Positions 60,515-64,000 of a stretch of DNA of 64,000 nucleotides are shown here, piece after piece. Source of the DNA: Thermocrinis jamiesonii (GTDB lineage: Bacteria > Aquificota > Aquificia > Aquificales > Aquificaceae); the NCBI RefSeq assembly GCF_000702425.1, contig NZ_JNIE01000002.1:1-64000 (forward strand). Reading direction: 5' to 3'. Both the position numbers and the translations under genes were made by a program. How positions within the stretch are numbered: position 1 is the first letter of the stretch; each line of letters begins with the position of its first letter. The notes under the pieces were generated by a model, which did no database searches, was not told the DNA's origin, and saw nothing but the letters and a program-made list of their open reading frames with translations.

Positions 60515-60982
60515 ATGGAGGTAAGCTTAGACGAACTTAAGAAGAATTTTGAGAGGTTTTTAAAGAGCAAGGGGAATAAGATAACGAAACCAAGGTTTGA
60601 CATAATTGATATGATAGCAAGCTATGGGGCACATTTTGAGATAGAGGATTTGGTTAAGTGGATTTCTTCCCAAAATAAAAATATAGCTTCTCGATCCACT
60701 ATATACAGAACGGTAAAGCTTTTACAAGAATTTGGTGCCATAAGGGAAGTCATCAAACTGAACAACAGAACGATTTATGAGTTTGTTGTAGGAAAACAGC
60801 ATCACGAGCACTTAATATGCATAAACTGTGGAAAGATTATAGAATTTTACAAAGAGGATATTGAAGTTCTGCAGGATGAGGTTTGTAAGGAATATGATTT
60901 TACTCCCATAAACCATAGGCTTGAGATATTTGGTATATGTAACGAGTGCAGAGGTAATTCCCGTGAAAATAGAGTGGGATAG
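60515..60982 (+). CDS. fur: Ferric uptake regulator family repressor (Fur/PerR type)
   Basis: 155 residues: N-terminal winged helix (ITKPRFDIIDMIASYGAHFEIEDL, SRSTIYRTVKLLQEFGAI) and a C-terminal metal/dimer domain with HHEH (96-99), CINC (102-105) and CNEC (142-145), the paired structural-zinc cysteines. Fur versus PerR or Zur cannot be settled by eye. Fur-like boxes lie before it and between trpD and leuA. The 3' end overlaps the transglycosylase gene by 20 bp. Confidence 0.88.
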   Translation: MEVSLDELKKNFERFLKSKGNKITKPRFDIIDMIASYGAHFEIEDLVKWISSQNKNIASRSTIYRTVKLLQEFGAIREVIKLNNRTIYEFVVGKQHHEHLICINCGKIIEFYKEDIEVLQDEVCKEYDFTPINHRLEIFGICNECRGNSRENRVG

Positions 60983-61472
60983 CCTTTGGCTAAAAACCAC
61001 AAGACCTGAGCACATCCAAAGAGAAAACAACACAGAAAATCACAGCTTCGAGGTAATCCTAAACAATTTCCTTAATAAGAAAAACAGCACCACGGACATA
61101 GACGCTTTAATAGAAAGGGCTTCCTTGAGGTATGGCGTACCAAAGGAAATTATAAGAGCGATCATCCAAGCAGAGAGCGGTTTTAACCCAAGGGCATACA
61201 ACAAAAACAAAGACGGGACAGAAGATCGGGGACTTATGCAGGTAAATTATCAACACAACTTAGCTTTAATGAAAGAATACGGTATTACAGATCCAGACCA
61301 ACTGTATGATCCGGCCATAAATATAGAAATCGGGACGAGAATTCTGTATGAGAATTACAAAAGGTTTGGTAATTGGGTTATGGCTATAAAGGCATACAAC
61401 GGTTTGAACGCAGACAATTGGGATTACGTAAAACGTGTTTTGATGAATGTAAAACAAACCAGTAGGTTTTAG
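60963..61472 (+). CDS. Lytic transglycosylase (SLT domain)
   Basis: 169 residues from GTG 60963, chosen because GAGGT sits 7 bases upstream; a longer frame from 60921 would sit deep in fur. About 65 N-terminal residues precede an SLT domain (YGVPKEIIRAIIQAESGFNPRAY with the catalytic Glu, RGLMQVN, NIEIGTRILYENYKRFGNW, AYNGL). These enzymes cleave peptidoglycan to anhydromuramyl products. No signal peptide or lipobox is visible with either start, which is odd for this family. Confidence 0.82.
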   Translation: MKIEWDSLWLKTTRPEHIQRENNTENHSFEVILNNFLNKKNSTTDIDALIERASLRYGVPKEIIRAIIQAESGFNPRAYNKNKDGTEDRGLMQVNYQHNLALMKEYGITDPDQLYDPAINIEIGTRILYENYKRFGNWVMAIKAYNGLNADNWDYVKRVLMNVKQTSRF

Positions 61473-61510
61473 AAAGATAACTTATAATAAAGATTGTTAA
61501 AAAACTGCAT

Positions 61511-62266
61511 TTATATGCTATGCCTAACAAAGAGGAGATTAATAATAGATAAAAGAGTTCCTATCATAACCCCCTCTGAAAACCTTTTGGGCTTGAGCTT
61601 TTTGAGTAAGTTCAAGTGAGAAAGTATAGCATAGTAAATCCAAAGAAGAAGGGTTATCAAAAGTTTTGGGTCATCTATCCAATGCTTTCCAAATTGGGAG
61701 CGTGTCCAAAAACTGCCAAATACTAAGGTTATAGTAAAACCTAAAAAGGTTAAATTTGTAAATAATCTCTCTGCTGTTATCAAGCTGTTTAAAGGAACAT
61801 AAGCTTGAAAAAGGGTATGGGTCTTTAATCTTCTTTCTATTAGCAGCTTAAGAGAAGAGGACATACCACCCAGAAAAGCAAAGAGATAACTCAAAGATGC
61901 GGATAAAAGGTGTAAACCATAAAGAGTGCTTTTGTATGGAGAAGGAGAAGAGGGCAAAGCAAAGAGTGTGGAAAGAAACCCTATAAAAGCTACCATATAG
62001 CTAAAGTAAAGTAGCTTGCTGTATTTGTATGATAGGAGAATAAAGGCTAAGACTAAAAGGTTGCCAAGCAGGGAAAAAAAGCCATAGATATCACCAAAGG
62101 GAAAGGTATTTTGATCTAAGTATCTAAGGGCAAAGTATATGAAATAACAAATTAGGGCTAAGCCCATAAAGCCATTGGCTAAAAATCTATGAAACTTTGA
62201 GGTTATAAGATTGTAAATACCAAAAAAAGAGGAAACAAGGTAAAGGAATAAAGCTAAAAAGAGCAT
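61511..62266 (-). CDS. CcsA/HemX-like membrane protein
   Basis: 251 residues with about eight hydrophobic segments, resembling the CcsA/YpjD (HemX) family of cytochrome assembly and haem-related proteins. The WWD-equivalent region reads FWTRSQFGKHWIDDPKLLITLLLWIYY, keeping W and DPK but not the full motif of the CcsA at 10768. Role unknown. It follows dxs by 10 bp on the minus strand and is probably co-transcribed with it. Confidence 0.7.
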   Translation of the reverse strand: MLFLALFLYLVSSFFGIYNLITSKFHRFLANGFMGLALICYFIYFALRYLDQNTFPFGDIYGFFSLLGNLLVLAFILLSYKYSKLLYFSYMVAFIGFLSTLFALPSSPSPYKSTLYGLHLLSASLSYLFAFLGGMSSSLKLLIERRLKTHTLFQAYVPLNSLITAERLFTNLTFLGFTITLVFGSFWTRSQFGKHWIDDPKLLITLLLWIYYAILSHLNLLKKLKPKRFSEGVMIGTLLSIINLLFVRHSI

Positions 62267-62276
62267 AATTAAAAGT

Positions 62277-64000
62277 TTAAGACACCTTCTTCAAAGCTTG
62301 CCTTATACTTCTTGCTATACCTTCCGCATCTATTCCTACTAAATTCCGCAGAAGATTCTGATTTCCGTGCTCTACAAACCTATCTGGAACTCCGAGCATG
62401 ATTACCCTTTTAAGTATTCTCTTTTGTGAAAGAAATTCCAGAACGCCAGAACCAAACCCCCCGACTATGGTGTTGTCCTCTACGGTTATAAACAAATCAT
62501 ACCTTAAGCAAAGGTCCAAAAGCATAGACTCATCCATGGGCTTTACAAACCTTGCATTCACCACTCCCATTTTTATGCCTTCCTTTCTGAGTTCTTCTGC
62601 CGCTCTTAGTGCCTGATACACTGGATAGCCCACCGCAAGGATAACACCATCTTCTCCGTCTAAGAGCTCCTCCCAAGAGCCTATGGGTATGTTTTTCGGT
62701 TCTTCCACCTGCACGCCGTAAGCTGGACCTCTCGGATATCTAAGGGCAAAGGGAAGGGTTTGGTTTAGTCCAGTGTATAGCAAATCAACCAGCTCTTGCT
62801 CATCCTTTGGTGCGCAGACTATCATGTTTGGCACAATTCTCAAGTAAGAGAGGTCAAAAACTCCGTGATGGGTTGGCCCATCCTCTCCCACAAGTCCTCC
62901 TCTATCTATGGCAAAAACCACATGAAGCTTTTGAAGGGCTATATCATGTATGACTTGGTCGTATGCTCTCTGCAAAAAGGTAGAGTAGTAGCAAGCTACG
63001 GGTTTTAGTCCCTCTGCTGCCAAACCACCTGCAAAGGTGCATGCATGCTGTTCTGCAATGCCCACGTCAAAGAACCTTTCTGGAAACCTCTTGGCAAACT
63101 CCACAAGGCCTGAGCCTTCCTTCATGGCAGGCGTTATTACCACTATCTTCTCATCCCTTTCTGCAAGTTCTACTATAGCTTTACCAAAAACCGAAGTCCA
63201 AGTGGGAGGAGAAGGCTTTTTTATAAACTCTCCAGATTCTCTTTTGTAAGGTGCTACACCGTGCCAAGTAACTGGGTCGTTTTCCGCTGGTTTATACCCT
63301 TTACCCTTCTTTGTGTATACATGAAGAAGAACTGGACCCTCTATATCTTTTACGTTCTTCAGGGTTGTTTCCAATGCTGGCAGGTCGTGTCCGTTTACAG
63401 GACCTATGTAGTTAAAGCCTAGTTCTTCAAATATTATCCCAGGGGAGATTATACCCTTTAAGAACTCTTCTGTGAGCTTTACCAATCTTTTTGCGGGACT
63501 GCCAAGATGCTCGGCTATTTTTTTCACTTTCTGACGGGTTTCTTGCACAAAGTGTCCACTTATGATCTTGCTAAGATAGGTTGATATAGCTCCCACATTG
63601 GGAGAAATGGACATTTCGTTATCGTTGAGTATAACTATAAACTTGTTTGGTCTTATGTGTCCTGCGTTGTTTAGAGCCTCAAAAGCCATACCGGCGGTCA
63701 TAGCGCCGTCACCTATAACTACCACCACATACCCATCCCTTTTGAGCAGATCCTTACCTACCCTAAAGCCCAAACCTGCAGATATGGATGTAGAGCTATG
63801 ACCTGCACCAAAGGCATCGTATGGGCTTTCCTCCCTTCTTAGAAAGCCGGAGATTCCACCATATTGTCTTAAAGTGGGAAATTGGTCCTTTCTGTCTGTG
63901 AGGATCTTCCAGGGATAGGCCTGATGCCCGATATCCCAAACTATAACATCCTTTGGAGGGTCAAAAACCCTAAGTAAGGCTATGGTTAGCTCCACTACTC
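62277..64000 (-). CDS. dxs: 1-deoxy-D-xylulose-5-phosphate synthase (5' end outside window)
   Basis: Thiamine-diphosphate enzyme starting the MEP isoprenoid pathway and supplying thiazole precursor for ThiG. The frame is open to the window edge: the GTG at 63995 encodes the internal Val of the conserved VVELTIAL, so about 50 N-terminal residues are missing. Visible are WDIGHQAYPWKILT, the ThDP motif GDGAMTAGMAFEALN, the catalytic Glu region DVGIAEQHACTFAGGLA and DRGGLVGEDGPTHHG. Confidence 0.96.
   Translation of the reverse strand, partial: VVELTIALLRVFDPPKDVIVWDIGHQAYPWKILTDRKDQFPTLRQYGGISGFLRREESPYDAFGAGHSSTSISAGLGFRVGKDLLKRDGYVVVVIGDGAMTAGMAFEALNNAGHIRPNKFIVILNDNEMSISPNVGAISTYLSKIISGHFVQETRQKVKKIAEHLGSPAKRLVKLTEEFLKGIISPGIIFEELGFNYIGPVNGHDLPALETTLKNVKDIEGPVLLHVYTKKGKGYKPAENDPVTWHGVAPYKRESGEFIKKPSPPTWTSVFGKAIVELAERDEKIVVITPAMKEGSGLVEFAKRFPERFFDVGIAEQHACTFAGGLAAEGLKPVACYYSTFLQRAYDQVIHDIALQKLHVVFAIDRGGLVGEDGPTHHGVFDLSYLRIVPNMIVCAPKDEQELVDLLYTGLNQTLPFALRYPRGPAYGVQVEEPKNIPIGSWEELLDGEDGVILAVGYPVYQALRAAEELRKEGIKMGVVNARFVKPMDESMLLDLCLRYDLFITVEDNTIVGGFGSGVLEFLSQKRILKRVIMLGVPDRFVEHGNQNLLRNLVGIDAEGIARSIRQALKKVS

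Noticed and set aside
63993-63995. GTG as the dxs start codon
   Set aside because: The codons before it continue the conserved VVELTIAL of Dxs to the window edge, so the gene is cut by the boundary.

Overview
This window looks like chromosomal DNA of a thermophilic, chemolithoautotrophic member of the Aquificaceae (the Hydrogenobacter / Thermocrinis / Aquifex lineage). The call rests on gene content, not on a database search. The supporting genes are a separate large and small citryl-CoA synthetase pair (reductive TCA cycle), a flavoprotein of the fumarate reductase/succinate dehydrogenase type, MqnA of the futalosine menaquinone route, an archaeal-type 3-dehydroquinate synthase (AroB'), an SecA with an insertion of about 50 residues, and LPS transport genes of a diderm. 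Base composition is moderately AT-rich and genes are packed very tightly on both strands.

Layout. 1-6065: the 3' end of tuf, then a shortened S10 ribosomal operon (rpsJ to rpsQ), continuing into two sulfur-relay (DsrF/DsrH-like) genes. 6651-11691: sdhA/frdA, purK, an EAL-HDOD signalling protein and a cytochrome c synthase. 11709-13135 (minus): rpsF-ssb-rpsR-rplI behind a leader hairpin. 13204-17661: hisIE, an M67 peptidase, asd, pyrD, an APH-like kinase and a TPR lipoprotein. 17709-18003: a five-repeat CRISPR array without cas genes, its likely leader and promoter to the right. 18373-25330: mqnA, trpD, a Fur-type box, leuA, a lone ABC ATPase, a HIT protein, a thioredoxin-like protein, hom and rpe. 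25308-32643 (minus): lptD, hemY, thiG, a truncated redoxin, Hsp20, nicotinamidase, a glycosyltransferase broken by an in-frame TAA, and aroB'. 32678-32859: a mobile-element remnant. 32920-41881: rlmI, an ABC exporter, rlmB, a complete pstSCAB operon with a Pho-box-like repeat, a DUF815 ATPase and a coiled-coil/TPR lipoprotein. 41886-44810: fliG-fliH-fliI. 44885-49709: secA, ilvE and an M28 peptidase. 49894-54985: a molybdoenzyme operon best matching cytoplasmic sulfite dehydrogenase (SoeABC), with a Uma2 nuclease-like gene inside it. 55010-57340: citryl-CoA synthetase. 57409-57548: a MITE-like element. 57726-64000: kdsC, lptC, lptA, an HU-like protein, a geranylgeranyl-reductase-like flavoprotein, fur, a lytic transglycosylase, a CcsA-like membrane protein and a partial dxs.

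How the genes work together. Carbon enters through the reductive TCA cycle (citryl-CoA synthetase, fumarate reductase). Electrons from sulfur compounds could enter a quinone pool made through MqnA via the Soe-type complex. LptA/C/D with KdsC build the LPS outer membrane. Phosphate uptake is provided by Pst.

Two architectural themes recur. First, about fifteen start codons have a TATAAT-like hexamer only 7-11 bases upstream and no Shine-Dalgarno, which suggests leaderless mRNAs; three divergent gene pairs share 20-26 bp this way. Second, six of nine convergent gene pairs overlap at their 3' ends.
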